Of a DNA stretch of 64,000 nucleotides, positions 34,001 to 43,882 are shown piece by piece. Numbering within the stretch: the first letter of the stretch is position 1; each line of letters begins with the position of its first letter. The stretch comes from Pseudodonghicola flavimaris. Lineage in GTDB: Bacteria; Pseudomonadota; Alphaproteobacteria; Rhodobacterales; Rhodobacteraceae. The notes under the pieces are model-generated. The model did no database searches. It saw only the letters and a list, made by a program, of their open reading frames with translations, and was not told the origin of the DNA. A program made the position numbers and the translations under genes. The DNA is taken from positions 1 to 64,000 of the forward strand of contig NZ_JASNJD010000010.1 in assembly GCF_030164425.1 (NCBI RefSeq), written 5' to 3'.

Positions 34001-34947
34001 CCGCCATCCCCTTCCGCGATTTCGACGAGGTTCACGCCCGTGCCCCCTGGGGCCGGCTGATCGACGCGCTGGAAGAGGCGCACCGGCGTGAAAAACCGCA
34101 AAGCGACCAGCTGCGGCTGATGCAGCCGCGCGCGGACGGCCAGCCCGATTTCCTCATCCTCGCCCCGGCCTGGGACCGCGACCGCGCCCTGGGGGTAAAG
34201 CTGGTCACCTCCTTTCCCGAGAACCCCGCGCGCCACGGGCTCACCTCGGTCGGATCGCTGTATATCCTGTTCGATCCAGCCACCGGCAAACCGACCACCC
34301 TGCTCGATGGCGAGGCGATGATCTTCCGCAAGACCGCCGCTGACAGCGCGCTCGGCGCCCGGCTCCTCTCGCAGCCCGATGCCCGGCGGCTGGTAATGAT
34401 GGGCGCCGGGGCGCTGGCCCCCTATGTCATCGACGCGATCCGCCATGTCCGGCCCGGCATCGACGATATCCGGATCTGGAACCGCAGCGGCCACAAGGCC
34501 GAGGCCCTTGCCGAGAGCTGCCGCAGCCGCGGCCTGCCCGCCCAGGCCTGCACCGACCCTGCATCGGCGCAGGCCGAAGCCGATATCGTGATGTCGGCCA
34601 CGATGGCGGAAGAGCCGATCATCCATGGCGATCTCCTGCGCCCCGGCACCCATGTCGGCCTGATCGGCTCCTTCACGCCGCAGATGCGCGAGGGCGACGA
34701 TGCGCTGCTCCGCCGCGCGATGCTCTATGTCGACGATCCTTCGGCGGTGGAGAAATCCGGCGAGTTCACCGGTCCCATCGGCCGCGGGGTGATCACTCCC
34801 ACCGATGTTCTGGGCGATCTCTTCGACCTCTGCCAGGGGCGCTGCGCCCTGCCCGGCCCCGACGACATCAGCCTTTTCAAGAACGGCGGTGCCTCGCATC
34901 TGGACCTGATCACCGCCGGCGTGGTCATGGCCGCCGACCGGTCCTGA
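33997..34947 (+). CDS. Ornithine cyclodeaminase/mu-crystallin family protein
   Basis: 316 aa starting in the ATGA overlap with the upstream flavoprotein gene. Family features: GVKLVTSFPENPARHGL, a substrate-loop LFDPATGKPTTLLDGEAMIFRKTAADSALGA, and a Rossmann half beginning VMMGAGALAPYVIDA (GxGxx-type) with IWNRSGHKAEALAE. Members include ornithine cyclodeaminase, alanine dehydrogenase and imine reductases (ketimine or pyrroline-2-carboxylate). Here an imine/amino-acid reaction coupled to the flavoprotein upstream is plausible. Confidence 0.9.
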   Translation: MTAIPFRDFDEVHARAPWGRLIDALEEAHRREKPQSDQLRLMQPRADGQPDFLILAPAWDRDRALGVKLVTSFPENPARHGLTSVGSLYILFDPATGKPTTLLDGEAMIFRKTAADSALGARLLSQPDARRLVMMGAGALAPYVIDAIRHVRPGIDDIRIWNRSGHKAEALAESCRSRGLPAQACTDPASAQAEADIVMSATMAEEPIIHGDLLRPGTHVGLIGSFTPQMREGDDALLRRAMLYVDDPSAVEKSGEFTGPIGRGVITPTDVLGDLFDLCQGRCALPGPDDISLFKNGGASHLDLITAGVVMAADRS

Positions 34948-34976
34948 CCCTGCCACGGCCCACCGCAGGAGCGGCC

Positions 34977-35236
34977 ATGCATCTGACCGGTTTCAAGATC
35001 CTCACCTTCGACGTCTACGGCACGCTGATCGACTGGGAGGCCGGCATGGCCGAGGGGCTCAGGCCGCTGACCGATCGGCTGCCCGAGGCGGTCCCGCGCG
35101 ACCGGGTGCTGGAAACCCACGCCTTTCACGAAAGCCGGCAGCAGGCGCTGACCCCGGCCAGATGCCAAAGGTGGTTTTCCGCTTCAACTCGATGGCCGAT
35201 TTCGCCGCCGCGCATCAGGCGGAGGTGACGGCATGA
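34977..35236 (+). pseudogene. Haloacid dehalogenase type II gene, internally deleted
   Basis: The start is normal: TGFKILTFDVYGTLIDWEAG contains the HAD motif I with nucleophile Asp. After about 61 residues the reading jumps frame near 35160 into a peptide MPKVVFRFNSMADFAAAHQ ending at TGA 35234-35236, which is the usual C-terminus of type II haloacid dehalogenases (about 225-240 aa). Roughly 150 residues with motifs II-IV are missing, and the two parts are out of frame. Third gene of the flavoprotein - cyclodeaminase operon, now dead. Confidence 0.75.
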
Positions 35237-35307
35237 GGTCAGGAACGACCTGCAACCACCTGATATTATGACATAGCGAGGCGACGCGCCCCCAACCCGA
35301 CCCGGCC

Positions 35308-36066
35308 TCACATCACCCGACGCAACCCCGCCTGCACCTTCAGCAATTTCGGCAGGCAGCTGTCTTTCAGCGTCTCGGCGCTCTCCGCCGTGGCCGCCAT
35401 CCCGGTGTTGAGCGCCGCCACCACCCGGCCGCGCCCGTCGATCAGCGGCACCGCGATCGACCGCAGGCCGATCTCGATCTCCTGGTCGATGATCGCGAAA
35501 CCCTCTGCCCGGGCCTGTTCGATCCGCGCCAGGATCTCCTCTGGATCGGTGACGGAAAACCGCGTGCGCGGGGTCAGGTCGGAGGCCTCGACCAGCGCCC
35601 GCGCCTCGCCCACTGGCAGTGCCGCCAGCAGCACCCGGCCCAGCGAGGTCGAGACCGCCGGCAGGCGCGACCCCGGCATCAGCCCGATCGACATCACCCG
35701 CTTGCGGGCGGCCCGGGCGATATAGACGATCTCGGTCTCGTCCAGCAGCGCCACCGAACAGCTGTGCCCGGTCTGTTCGGACAGCTGTTCCAGCCAGGGC
35801 TGCACGATCTGCGACAGCGGCAGCGAGGCCAGCGCCGCCATCCCCAGCCGCAGGATCCGCGGCGTCAGGGTGAAGAACTTGCCATCGTAATCGGCATAGC
35901 CCTCGCGGTGCAGCGTCAGCAGCACCCGCCGCGCGGTGGCCCGGTCCAGCCCGCTGGCGCTGGCGGCCTCGGTGATGGTCAGCCGCGGCGTCTCCGCCCC
36001 GAAACATTCGATGACGCGAAGCCCCTTGGCGAGCGAGGCGATATGATCTGTCGGCTTGTTCAACAT
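35308..36066 (-). CDS. IclR family regulator of pcaIJF (PcaR/PobR-like)
   Basis: 252 aa from ATG 36066. N-terminal winged HTH (SLAKGLRVIECFGAETPRLTITEAASASGLDRATARRVLLTL) and a C-terminal IclR effector domain (LDETEIVYIARA; IDQEIEIGLRSIAVPLIDGRGRVVAALN). It is divergent from pcaIJF, and an 18-bp palindrome sits 2 bases upstream of its start, which is the usual layout of beta-ketoadipate pathway regulators that respond to beta-ketoadipate or protocatechuate. The name pcaR is likely but not proven. Confidence 0.88.
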   Translation of the reverse strand: MLNKPTDHIASLAKGLRVIECFGAETPRLTITEAASASGLDRATARRVLLTLHREGYADYDGKFFTLTPRILRLGMAALASLPLSQIVQPWLEQLSEQTGHSCSVALLDETEIVYIARAARKRVMSIGLMPGSRLPAVSTSLGRVLLAALPVGEARALVEASDLTPRTRFSVTDPEEILARIEQARAEGFAIIDQEIEIGLRSIAVPLIDGRGRVVAALNTGMAATAESAETLKDSCLPKLLKVQAGLRRVM

Positions 36067-36067
36067 G

Positions 36068-36085
36068 CGCACAACTCTATGTGCG
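36068..36085. promoter_or_regulatory. IclR operator CGCACA-N6-TGTGCG
   Basis: Perfect inverted repeat of 6-bp arms around actcta, 2 bases upstream of the IclR start and 90 bases upstream of the pcaI start. Size and position fit autorepression plus control of pcaIJF. Confidence 0.7.
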
Positions 36086-36174
36086 AGGTGAACAAATCTC
36101 AATATATGAACGAAGGGACTCGCGACCCGCGGCCCGGCAACGCTATCCCTGCGCTGAGATTGCAGGAGGACAGC

Positions 36175-36894
36175 TTGGACAAATCCGTTGCCACCACGGC
36201 CGATGCCGTCGCCGAGGTCCCCGACGGGGCCGTGATCATGATCGGCGGCTTCGGCGGCTCCGGCGCGCCGATCGAGCTGATCCACGCGCTGGTCGACCGC
36301 TTCCGCGCCACCGGCCATCCCACCGGGCTGACCGTGATCAACAACAATGCCGGCAACGGCGGTATCGGCATCGCCGCGATGATCCGCGCCGGCATGGTGA
36401 CGAAGGTGATCTGTTCCTTCCCGCGCACCGCCCAGTCCGAAGCCTTTACCGAGGCCTATCTGGCCGGAGAACTTGCCCTGGAACTGGTGCCGCAGGGTAC
36501 GCTGGCCGAACGGATCCGCGCCGCTGGCGCCGGCATCCCGGCGTTTTTCACCCCGACCGGCTATGGCACCGATCTTGCAGAGGGCAAACCGGTGGAGATG
36601 TTCGAGGGCAAGATGTACGTTCGCGAAAGCTGGCTGAAGGCCGACTACGCGCTGATCAAGGCCGAGGTCGGCGACCGGATGGGCAACCTGACCTATCGCG
36701 GTGCCAGCCGCAACTTCAACCCGATCATGGCGATGGCCGCGACCACGACGATCGCCCAGATCAGCAGGCTGGAGCCGCCCGGCGCCATCCCGCCCGGGGC
36801 GGTCATCACCCCCGGCATCTTCGTCAGCACCCTGGTCGAGGTCACCGACCCGCAGCAGGAGGAAGTCCTGGTCCGCGCGGAGACGGTGTACTGA
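36175..36894 (+). CDS. pcaI: 3-oxoadipate CoA-transferase subunit A
   Basis: 239 aa. The start is the TTG at 36175: AGGAGG at 36164-36169 lies exactly 5 nt upstream and the protein then begins as PcaI does (DKSVATTADAVAEVPDGAVIMIGGFGGSG); the frame is open further upstream without similarity. It contains the CoA-transferase family I alpha signature around IGGFGGSG and FFTPTGYGTDLAEGK. With PcaJ it transfers CoA from succinyl-CoA to 3-oxoadipate, the fifth step of the beta-ketoadipate pathway. TGATG overlap with pcaJ. Confidence 0.92.
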   Translation: MDKSVATTADAVAEVPDGAVIMIGGFGGSGAPIELIHALVDRFRATGHPTGLTVINNNAGNGGIGIAAMIRAGMVTKVICSFPRTAQSEAFTEAYLAGELALELVPQGTLAERIRAAGAGIPAFFTPTGYGTDLAEGKPVEMFEGKMYVRESWLKADYALIKAEVGDRMGNLTYRGASRNFNPIMAMAATTTIAQISRLEPPGAIPPGAVITPGIFVSTLVEVTDPQQEEVLVRAETVY

Positions 36895-37586
36895 TGTCCG
36901 AGACCGATAATCCCCCCCGCAAGCTGTCGAACCGGCAGATCGCCTGGCGCGCGGCCCAGGATCTGGAAGACGGCGCCTATGTGAACCTCGGCATCGGCTT
37001 TCCCGAGCTGATCGCCACCTTCCAGCCCGCCGGCCGCGAGGTGATCTATCACACCGAAAACGGCATCCTCGGCTTCGGCCCCGCCCCCGCCCCGGGGCAG
37101 GAGGACTGGGACCTGATCAACGCCGGCAAGAAGGCGGTCACGCTGAAGCCCGGAGCGGCGATCTTTCATCACGCCGACAGTTTCGCCATGGTCCGCGGCG
37201 GTCATCTCGATCTGGCGGTACTGGGCGCCTATCAGGTGTCGCAGACCGGCGATCTGGCCAACTGGCGGGTCGGCACCAGCGGTGTCCCGGCGGTGGGCGG
37301 CGCCATGGACCTGGTGCATGGCGCCAAGCGCGTGGCGGTGGTGACCGATCACGTCACCCGCGACGGCCAGCCCAAGCTGGTGGCGGAGTGCAGCTTTCCC
37401 CTGACCGGGGTGGGCTGTGTCACCCGTGTCTATACTTCGCTGGCGGTGCTCGATATCGACGGCGGCAAATTCCTCCTGCGCGAGAAGCTTCCGGGCCTGT
37501 CGATGGAAGCGCTGCAGGCGGTCACTGGCGCCCCCCTTCATGTCGAAGGGACGGTTGCCGATCTCAACGTACCTGAGGATATCTGA
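36894..37586 (+). CDS. pcaJ: 3-oxoadipate CoA-transferase subunit B
   Basis: 230 aa beta subunit. It has GAYVNLGIGFPELI and the catalytic glutamate in HTENGILGFGP (the ENG motif forming the glutamyl-CoA intermediate), followed by GGHLDLAVLGAYQVS. Start overlaps the pcaI stop as TGATG, ensuring equal subunit synthesis; its stop abuts the pcaF start directly. Forms the heterotetrameric transferase with PcaI. Confidence 0.93.
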   Translation: MSETDNPPRKLSNRQIAWRAAQDLEDGAYVNLGIGFPELIATFQPAGREVIYHTENGILGFGPAPAPGQEDWDLINAGKKAVTLKPGAAIFHHADSFAMVRGGHLDLAVLGAYQVSQTGDLANWRVGTSGVPAVGGAMDLVHGAKRVAVVTDHVTRDGQPKLVAECSFPLTGVGCVTRVYTSLAVLDIDGGKFLLREKLPGLSMEALQAVTGAPLHVEGTVADLNVPEDI

Positions 37587-38786
<1,200 letters not shown>

Positions 38787-38794
38787 TCCACGCT

Positions 38795-38819
38795 CCCCGG
38801 GCAGACCAGCTGCCCGGGG
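38795..38819. terminator. Terminator between pcaF and the acyl-CoA dehydrogenase gene
   Basis: Perfect 10-bp stem CCCCGGGCAG / CTGCCCGGGG with loop ACCAG, followed by gccttt. It serves pcaF and probably the convergent acyl-CoA dehydrogenase gene. Confidence 0.7.
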
Positions 38820-38847
38820 GCCTTTGCCGCCCGCGCGGGCCCACGCC

Positions 38848-40002
38848 CTAGCCGCGCGCCGCCCGCATCATGCCGCGCGCGATCACCACCTGCTGGATCT
38901 GGCTGGTGCCCTCGTAGATCCGGAACAGCCGCACATCGCGATAGAACCGCTCGATCCCATAGTCGGCGATATATCCGGCACCGCCGTGGATCTGCACCGC
39001 CCGGTCGGCGACCCGCCCGACCATCTCGCTGGCATAGAGCTTGCAGCAGGCCGCATCGGTGGAGACGTCCTGCCCGGCGTCCTTGCGCCGCGCGGTCTCC
39101 TCGATCATGCAGCGCGCCGCAAAGGCTTCGGTCCGGCTGTCGGCCAGCATCGCCTGCACCAGCTGCTTGTCGGCAATCGGCGCCCCGAACTGCCGGCGCT
39201 CCATCGCATAGGTCAGGCTGTCGCGGATCAGCCGCTCCGCCGCGCCGACGCAGATCGCCGAGATATGCAGCCGCCCGCGGTCGAGCACCTTCATCGCAGT
39301 CTTGAACCCCTGGTTGATCCGCGCCGCGCCGCCGATGATCGCGGAGACCGGCACCCGGCAATCCTTAAGCATCACATCGCAGGTATGCGCCCCCTTCTGG
39401 CCCATCTTGCGGTCCCGAGGCCCCAGCGACAGGCCGGGGGTGCCCGCCTCGACCAGAAAGGCGCTGATGCCCGCGGCGTCCCTGCTGCCCGGCTCGGTCC
39501 GCGCGAAGACGGTGAAGAGCCCGGCGCGCGGCGCATTGGTGATGAAGCGTTTGGTGCCGTTGAGGACGAAGTGGTCGCCGTCGCGCCGCGCGCTGGTGCG
39601 CAGCGCCCCCGCATCCGATCCCGCATCGGGTTCGGTCAGCGCGAAAGAGGCGATCATCTCGCCGCTGGCCAGTTTCGGCAGATAGGCCTGCTTCTGCTCC
39701 GGTGTGCCGTCGATGATGATCCCCTGCGATCCGATACCGTTGTTGGTGCCGATCAGCGACCGGAAGGCGGGAGAGGTCCGGCCCAGAACGAAGGCGGCCT
39801 GCACCTCCTCCGACATGCTCAGCCCGAGGCCGCCGAAGGCCTCCGGGATCGACATGCCGAACAGGCCCATTTCGCGGATCTCCTCTACCAGCGCCGGCGG
39901 GATCTGGTCGGTCTCCGACACCTCCTCTTCATGCGGGATCAGTCGCTCGCGCACGAACCGGTCGAGCGCGTCCAGAAACTGGCCGAGAATATCACTGTCC
40001 AT
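38848..40002 (-). CDS. Acyl-CoA dehydrogenase
   Basis: 384 aa, normal family length. Conserved segments: ALTEPDAGSDAGALRTSA (FAD/substrate site), FMSEVQAAFVLGRTS-like N-terminal helices, GGAGYIADYGIERFYRDVR and the catalytic glutamate in RIYEGTSQIQQVVIARG. FAD-dependent alpha,beta-dehydrogenation of an acyl-CoA. Convergent with pcaF; 107 bases upstream on the same strand is the acetoacetate-decarboxylase-like gene, so it could take part in degrading the side chain or CoA thioester of the aromatic substrate. Confidence 0.92.
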   Translation of the reverse strand: MDSDILGQFLDALDRFVRERLIPHEEEVSETDQIPPALVEEIREMGLFGMSIPEAFGGLGLSMSEEVQAAFVLGRTSPAFRSLIGTNNGIGSQGIIIDGTPEQKQAYLPKLASGEMIASFALTEPDAGSDAGALRTSARRDGDHFVLNGTKRFITNAPRAGLFTVFARTEPGSRDAAGISAFLVEAGTPGLSLGPRDRKMGQKGAHTCDVMLKDCRVPVSAIIGGAARINQGFKTAMKVLDRGRLHISAICVGAAERLIRDSLTYAMERRQFGAPIADKQLVQAMLADSRTEAFAARCMIEETARRKDAGQDVSTDAACCKLYASEMVGRVADRAVQIHGGAGYIADYGIERFYRDVRLFRIYEGTSQIQQVVIARGMMRAARG

Positions 40003-40109
40003 GGGTCTTTGTCCTCAAAGGCGGTTTGCGAAACATGTCCGGCCCGGCCGCAGCAGCGCGCCGCCGGCCGGTTGCACCGAAGATCGGAAGGGGCGGCTCG
40101 CCCCGGGGC

Positions 40110-40943
40110 TCAGCCCTGCCCCTTCTGGCGGACCATGCGCTGATCGCGCAGATCTCCCTTGCCGCGCGCCTTCAGGACCGAGGCGCCGCGGATTTCGAGC
40201 ACCGGCAAATCCGCCAGCACGTTGACGATCTGGAACATGGTCGGCATCTGATCGAAGCGCGCGGGGGCGAAAGCGATTTCGGCGGCGCCGGTCTGATAGA
40301 GCTCGACCCTGCTGGCGCGGGCCGGCGTCGGGCTCAGCATCACCCGGGTGCGGGCCTCATGCGGCTCTTCCCGCCCCATCGGCGGCATATAGGCGTAGTG
40401 CAGCACGCCATCCGATGCCACGGGCGCCGGCGGGGTGGCCGGCCGCAGCCCGCTCAGACGCAGGCGGAAGAATTCGAACCCGTCCCAGCTGGCACGGCAG
40501 GTCCGGCTGTCGCCCACCACCAGCGGTTCGGGCAATTCGCAATAGACCTTGTTGAACCCCAGCTCCTCGCGGCCGCTCAGGATCGGTTCGGCGCGGTTCT
40601 CCCACAGGACCGTCAGCAACGCACCGCGCAGGGTCTCCTCCGCGCCGGTGAAGACCACCGGCAGCTTCACCCCCAGCATCGAATAGGACCGCCCGGCCAG
40701 CCAGGCCAGATCGTGGAGGATGGTATGTTCCACCGTCACCACCGGCGCCCCGTTCAGGGCGAAACCCGGCGGCAGCAAGGCCTCGAGCCGTGCCGCATCC
40801 GACAGAAACCGGACGGTCGTCACCGAAAACGGCGCCTCGGAGCCGTCGAAGACCTCGCCCTCCGGCCCCTGACGCGGCCCCACCGTCGGCCCGAACATCA
40901 CCGGCATGCGATAGCGGGCGGCGGGATCGAAGCTGAAAGTCAT
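40110..40943 (-). CDS. Acetoacetate decarboxylase family protein
   Basis: 277 aa. The family's active-site region is visible as SGREELGFNKVYCELPEP, where the lysine is the expected Schiff-base residue and the acidic pair precedes it. Other family marks are LLPPGFALNGAPVVTVEHTI and YSMLGVKLPVVFTG. Members include decarboxylases, aldolase-dehydratases and cyclases. Starts inside an ATGA-type overlap with the extradiol dioxygenase gene, so it likely processes a ring-cleavage-derived keto acid. Confidence 0.88.
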   Translation of the reverse strand: MTFSFDPAARYRMPVMFGPTVGPRQGPEGEVFDGSEAPFSVTTVRFLSDAARLEALLPPGFALNGAPVVTVEHTILHDLAWLAGRSYSMLGVKLPVVFTGAEETLRGALLTVLWENRAEPILSGREELGFNKVYCELPEPLVVGDSRTCRASWDGFEFFRLRLSGLRPATPPAPVASDGVLHYAYMPPMGREEPHEARTRVMLSPTPARASRVELYQTGAAEIAFAPARFDQMPTMFQIVNVLADLPVLEIRGASVLKARGKGDLRDQRMVRQKGQG

Positions 40944-41905
40944 TCCGCCGCTTCCAGCATGCTGGACATCCAGGGACAGTTCGGCGCCCGCACCCCCCGC
41001 CGCGCCAGATCGAGCCGCTGCGCCTCAAGCGCGCGACGCGGGCCCTCCTCCATATAGAGCCGGTCATGCCCCCAAAGGCTGGGGCCATCGTGGGTCTCAT
41101 AGGGCTCCCAGCTGCCGGGATCGATCAGCAGCCCGCCGAACCCGCTTTCGATGAAGAATCCGGAAGGCGAATGGGTGTAAAAGCTCTGCATGTAATCGTT
41201 GGTATGGCGCCCCAGCGTAAAGGCCAGCCGGTCGGCCTCGGTCTGCGCCAGATCGTAGCCATGGCCGACATCGTCAAGCATCTGATATTCCACCATGAAG
41301 TGGTGAAATCCCTGGGTGCCGGTGCCGGCCATCGCGAAGGAATGATGCCGGGCATTGCAGTGGAAGAAGTAGATCGGGAAGGGTTTGCGGATGTAATCCG
41401 ACACTTTGAAGCCCAGCAGATCGACGTAGAAAGGGATCAGCCGATCGACGTCCGCCGCCTTCAGCACCGCATGGCCCATCCCCAGCGCACCGGTCTTGAA
41501 GCCGCTGATACTGCGGCCGGGCTGAAACGCCTCGGTGGTGATTTGCGGGCCGTGGAACACCTCGATCATATTGCCCTCGGGGTCGCGAAAGCGGATCAGA
41601 TGCGCCACGAACCGTTCGTCGGCCAAGGCCTGCGGCGCCAGGGCCACCGCCACGCCGGCATTCTCCAGCCGCGAGGCCAGCGCATCCAGCGCCGCGGCAT
41701 CCGCGACCTCCCAGCCCATGAAGCCGAGCCCCTCGTCCTCGGCCCCGGTGACCACCAGCCGCTGCTTGCGGTCGTCCATCCGGAAGGCCCGTACCTTGTC
41801 CCCCCGGTCGACCTGCTGCATGCCCAGAAGCCCGGTGGCATAGCCCGACCACTCCTCGATCCGGGCCGAATTGATGCCGATATATCCAAGCGCGTTGATT
41901 TCCAT
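40940..41905 (-). CDS. Type I extradiol dioxygenase (VOC, BphC-like)
   Basis: 321 aa from ATG 41905, with GGGAGG 5 nt upstream. Two VOC modules; the second carries the iron ligands His in MGHAVL, His in FHHFMVEY and Glu in FFIESGFGG, and the catalytic His region ARHHSFAMAG. It cleaves catecholic rings next to the hydroxyls. Divergent from the MhpR-like regulator gene with a GTTCA-N5-TGAAC site between, and coupled to the decarboxylase-like gene. Probably the ring-opening enzyme acting after the MhpA-like hydroxylase at 44570. Confidence 0.9.
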   Translation of the reverse strand: MEINALGYIGINSARIEEWSGYATGLLGMQQVDRGDKVRAFRMDDRKQRLVVTGAEDEGLGFMGWEVADAAALDALASRLENAGVAVALAPQALADERFVAHLIRFRDPEGNMIEVFHGPQITTEAFQPGRSISGFKTGALGMGHAVLKAADVDRLIPFYVDLLGFKVSDYIRKPFPIYFFHCNARHHSFAMAGTGTQGFHHFMVEYQMLDDVGHGYDLAQTEADRLAFTLGRHTNDYMQSFYTHSPSGFFIESGFGGLLIDPGSWEPYETHDGPSLWGHDRLYMEEGPRRALEAQRLDLARRGVRAPNCPWMSSMLEAAE

Positions 41906-41985
41906 AACGTCCTCCCGATCTGCGTGATCCGTCGCGCGCACCCTGAAAGCATCGGCGCGGCAGGCCAAATGCGACGACCGGCTTG

Positions 41986-42000
41986 TTCACACCGTGAACG
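41986..42000. promoter_or_regulatory. IclR-type operator, copy 1 (GTTCAcaccgTGAAC)
   Basis: Perfect palindrome with 5-bp arms, 80 bases upstream of the dioxygenase start (minus) and 130 bases upstream of the regulator start (plus). First of five copies of the motif in this cluster. Confidence 0.75.
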
Positions 42001-42130
42001 CCATGCAAAGCTCGGTCGGCCCGCGCGCGGGCCTATGGCAGGCTCCGGCGATACCGGAAACGGCCGCGGGCGGAGGAGCGCCCGGGACCGGCAGGACAGG
42101 CTCTCTCGCGGGGCCGGGAGGGAGTGAGGA

Positions 42131-42904
42131 ATGACTGTCTATAAGGCGGTTCGCGCATTGGAGCGCGGTCTGACGATTCTGGAAGCGGTGAACGAAAAGG
42201 ACGGCATGCGCACCCAGGAGGTCGCCGATTACTGCGGCCTGTCCCGCCCCACCGTGTTCCGGCTTCTGGAAACGCTGGAGGCCCAGGGCTTCGTCCAGCA
42301 ATCGAAATCCGACGGCGCCTGGCATCCGACGCTGCGCTGCAACCTGCTCAGCTGCGGCTATCTCGACAAGGCCTGGGTCGGCCAGCTCGCCATGCCCGAG
42401 ATGGTGCGCCTGGGCTCGCAGATCCTCTGGCCGATCGATCTGGTCACCCTGGCCGAGGATTCGATGCAGGTGCGCCAGTCGACCCACAAGTTCAGCCCGT
42501 TTTCCTTCGACGTCAGCATGATCGGCAAGAAAATCCCCCTGCTTCTGACGGCCGGTGGCCGGGCCTATTTCTCCTACTGCCCCGAGGAGGAACGGGAGGA
42601 AATCCTCGATATCCTGCGCCGCACCGGCCAGCCCGACCACAACCTGGCCCATGATCCGCGGTTTCTGGCCAAGATCATCGCGCTGACCCGCGAGCGCGGC
42701 TATGGCTTTCGCGCCGAGGAGTTCCGGCCCAAGACCGTCTCGATCTCGATGCCGATCATGAAACACGGTCGGCCGGTGGCCTGCCTGACGGTGAGCGCCC
42801 TGAAATCCGCCCTCTCGCTGGAGGAACTGGCCCGCAAGTTCAGCCGCAAGCTGCGCCAGACCTGCGACCGGATCGAGGAGCTGATCGCGAGGTATCCGGA
42901 CTAG
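42131..42904 (+). CDS. MhpR-like IclR family transcriptional regulator
   Basis: 257 aa. Start YKAVRALERGLTILEAVNEKDG and HTH EVADYCGLSRPTVFRLLETL are IclR; the effector domain has WPIDLVTL, RQSTHKFSPFSF and GKKIPLLLTAGGRAYFSYCPEEER, which closely resemble E. coli MhpR, activator of 3-(3-hydroxyphenyl)propionate catabolism. Divergent from the extradiol dioxygenase. Five GTTCA-N5-TGAAC palindromes placed before the cluster's transcription units are its probable binding sites. Confidence 0.9.
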   Translation: MTVYKAVRALERGLTILEAVNEKDGMRTQEVADYCGLSRPTVFRLLETLEAQGFVQQSKSDGAWHPTLRCNLLSCGYLDKAWVGQLAMPEMVRLGSQILWPIDLVTLAEDSMQVRQSTHKFSPFSFDVSMIGKKIPLLLTAGGRAYFSYCPEEEREEILDILRRTGQPDHNLAHDPRFLAKIIALTRERGYGFRAEEFRPKTVSISMPIMKHGRPVACLTVSALKSALSLEELARKFSRKLRQTCDRIEELIARYPD

Positions 42905-42919
42905 CGCCCCGGGCGCCGC

Positions 42920-42934
42920 GTTCACCCCGTGGAC
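42920..42934. promoter_or_regulatory. IclR-type operator, copy 2 (GTTCAccccgTGGAC)
   Basis: One mismatch from the palindrome, 72 bases upstream of the BKACE gene and just behind the regulator gene. Confidence 0.65.
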
Positions 42935-43006
42935 GGTGCCCGGGTTCTGCGCCCGTTCCGCAGGCACCGCATCTAGGGTGGCGGCAGACCTAAACGGACG
43001 GCTGTC

Positions 43007-43882
43007 ATGACCAAGAGAATTCTCACCTGTGCCCTGCTGGGCAACGGAACCACCCGCGCCCTCAATCCGGCGCTGCCGATCACCCCCGCGGAAATCGCCG
43101 CCGATGCCATCGCCGCCTGGCGGGCCGGCGCCGCCATCGCCCATATCCATGTGCGCGACCCCGAAACGGAAAAGCCCGCGATGGAGGTCGCGCTCTATGC
43201 CGAGGTCGTCGACCGCATCCGCGATGTTACCGACGAGCTGATCATCAACCTGACCACCGGCACCGGCAGCCGGTATCAACCCGCCCCCGGCGCCCCCGGA
43301 CAGCCCGGGCCGCGCACCAGCCTGTCGCCCCCCGAACGGCGCGCCGAACATGTGGCGGCGCTGAAACCTGATATCGCCACGCTGGACCTGAACACCATGT
43401 GGTTCGGCGCCGATGCGGTGATCAATTCGCCCGACAACATCCGCACAATGGCCCGGATCATCCGCGACGCCGGCGCCCGGCCGGAGATCGAGCTGTTCGA
43501 TTCCGGCGATATCGCACTGCTGAAGGATCTGGTCGGCTCTGGCGATCTGGCGCCCTCACCGCTCTGTTCGATCGTGATGGGCGTGAAATACGGCTTCGCC
43601 GCCACCCCGCAGACGCTGGGCTACGCCACCGCGCAGCTGCCGCCGGGCGCGATCTGGACCGGCTTCGCCACCGGCCGCATGGCCTATCCGATGATGGCGG
43701 TCTCCGCGATCAGCGGCGGCCATATCCGCATCGGCCTGGAAGACGCCGTCCGGCTCAGCCGCGATACTCTGGCGCCCTCGAATGCGGCGATGGTGGAGAA
43801 AGCCAAACGGCTGATCGCGGATCTGGGCTATGAGCTGGCCAGTGCCGGCGAAGCGCGCCGGATTCTGGGGCTGCGGACATGA
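43007..43882 (+). CDS. BKACE family (3-keto-5-aminohexanoate cleavage) enzyme
   Basis: 291 aa. The beta-keto acid cleavage family marks are present: HIHVRD with the zinc-binding histidines, NLTTGTGSRY, FDSGDIALL and a C-terminal ISGGHIRIGLEDAV with the conserved glutamate. Members exchange acetyl-CoA with beta-keto acids to give acetoacetate and a new CoA thioester. It could act on a beta-keto acid from ring cleavage. Starts 72 bases after operator copy 2 and overlaps the GST gene as ATGA. Confidence 0.9.
   Translation: MTKRILTCALLGNGTTRALNPALPITPAEIAADAIAAWRAGAAIAHIHVRDPETEKPAMEVALYAEVVDRIRDVTDELIINLTTGTGSRYQPAPGAPGQPGPRTSLSPPERRAEHVAALKPDIATLDLNTMWFGADAVINSPDNIRTMARIIRDAGARPEIELFDSGDIALLKDLVGSGDLAPSPLCSIVMGVKYGFAATPQTLGYATAQLPPGAIWTGFATGRMAYPMMAVSAISGGHIRIGLEDAVRLSRDTLAPSNAAMVEKAKRLIADLGYELASAGEARRILGLRT

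Noticed and set aside
35764-36174. Long N-terminal extension of pcaI
   Set aside because: Antisense to the IclR gene and without similarity; TTG 36175 has the ideal Shine-Dalgarno sequence and conserved protein start.
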